This document shows, piece after piece, positions 63,659 to 64,000 of a stretch of 64,000 nucleotides of DNA; positions within the stretch are counted from its first letter, which is position 1; every line of letters starts with the position of its first letter. The stretch covers positions 1 through 64,000 of the forward strand of contig JBBPIE010000002.1 in assembly GCA_038040485.1 (NCBI GenBank), written 5' to 3'. The notes beneath the pieces were generated by a model. That model had not been told where the DNA came from and did no database searches. It was given only the letters and a program-made list of their open reading frames with translations. The position numbers and the translations under genes are program-made. Origin of the DNA: Onstottus_B arcticum. GTDB lineage: Bacteria > Acidobacteriota > Blastocatellia > UBA7656.

Positions 63659-63943
63659 ATGAGTGATGATAGCCAAGGGATGAATACTCAACCTATGGCT
63701 GAGGCAGTCCTAGAGAGATTGCAACTGCTAGAGACCAGGCTGGAAAATAGGCTGCTGCAAACCTCGGGTGCAGCCGCTGCACAGGTAGAGCAGTTGATTG
63801 GCGGTCTGCGTGCCGAGATGAACGAGAACTTTTCTCGCGTAAGGGATGAGATCGCAATCCTCGGTGAGGATACGCTGAAGACCCGCGCCGCCCAGCGTGA
63901 GTTGTTCCGCCGTATAGAGCAGTTGGAGTCCAAGGCTTCTTGA
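63659..63943 (+). CDS. Small coiled-coil protein
   Basis: A 94-aa protein with GGGAGG 6 nt before the ATG. Nearly all helical with a heptad pattern (AVLERLQLLETRLENRL..., GLRAEMNENFSRVRDEIAIL), typical of a small coiled coil. Function unknown. It follows the interrupted acidic gene by 60 bp on the same strand, and the two may be a pair. Confidence 0.65.
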   Translation: MSDDSQGMNTQPMAEAVLERLQLLETRLENRLLQTSGAAAAQVEQLIGGLRAEMNENFSRVRDEIAILGEDTLKTRAAQRELFRRIEQLESKAS

Positions 63944-64000
63944 CGCGCTCCTCTTAGAATCAAACTTCTTCAACACCCCTCGCTCGTAGTTGGAACCCGC

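Overview
This looks like chromosomal DNA from a soil bacterium of the phylum Acidobacteriota, most likely class Blastocatellia. That placement is an inference. It rests on an alternative complex III (act) operon fused to an A2-type caa3 oxidase operon, on a small domain in the amino-acid permease that I associate with acidobacteria, on moderately high GC, and on many interspersed inverted repeats and Uma2, four-helix-bundle and GxxExxY genes. No rRNA operon, phage, CRISPR array or transposase gene is visible.

Layout. 1-1.1 kb: a foldback repeat and an SDR oxidoreductase. 1.2-16.4 kb (minus strand): one respiratory operon reading actA-actB-actC-[GGCT]-actD-[four-helix bundle]-actE-actF-small membrane protein-SCO-coxB-coxA-coxC-coxD-sirtuin. 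ACIII oxidises quinol and passes electrons to the cytochrome-c-tailed oxidase. 16.6-16.8 kb: tRNA-Glu(CTC) with promoter and terminator. 18-21 kb (minus): two EutN/CcmL-type microcompartment vertex proteins, a small protein with an encapsulation-peptide-like N-terminus and an apparent +1 frameshift, and an FHA-GAF-HD-GYP signalling protein. 21-35 kb: housekeeping genes (DinB, cyclophilin, gatB, typA, mtgA, APC permease, trxB, pepA, isocitrate dehydrogenase). 35.4-41.9 kb (plus): queD, then an unusual envelope cluster: an unknown 120-aa protein, an Omp85-type barrel with a large helical insertion, an M15-like peptidase and a 727-aa secreted Ig-like protein. 42-49 kb (minus): a TetR-controlled acyl-CoA/aldehyde operon with three crotonases and two aldehyde dehydrogenases. 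49-64 kb: tandem Uma2 genes, a subtilase, UbiD decarboxylase, phage-type lysozyme, AhpD-like protein, YceI, a KdsD-like SIS isomerase, SelB, a heptose adenylyltransferase, a copper-amine-oxidase-like protein and short acidic or coiled-coil proteins.

The most unusual theme is the repeats. About twenty inverted-repeat elements lie between genes, often touching a stop codon. Several are arrays of a 7-bp unit facing an inverted array of the same unit, with a different heptamer at each locus. Two elements carry a gene: a four-helix-bundle gene between TCCTCTA arrays, and a GxxExxY gene between near-identical 41-bp inverted repeats that also occur as an empty copy elsewhere in the window. Arrays have also entered coding sequence in frame: the ActB N-terminus, the ActE signal region and a loop of SelB. 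Together they look like a cargo-carrying, transposase-free repeat system that tolerates insertion into essential genes.
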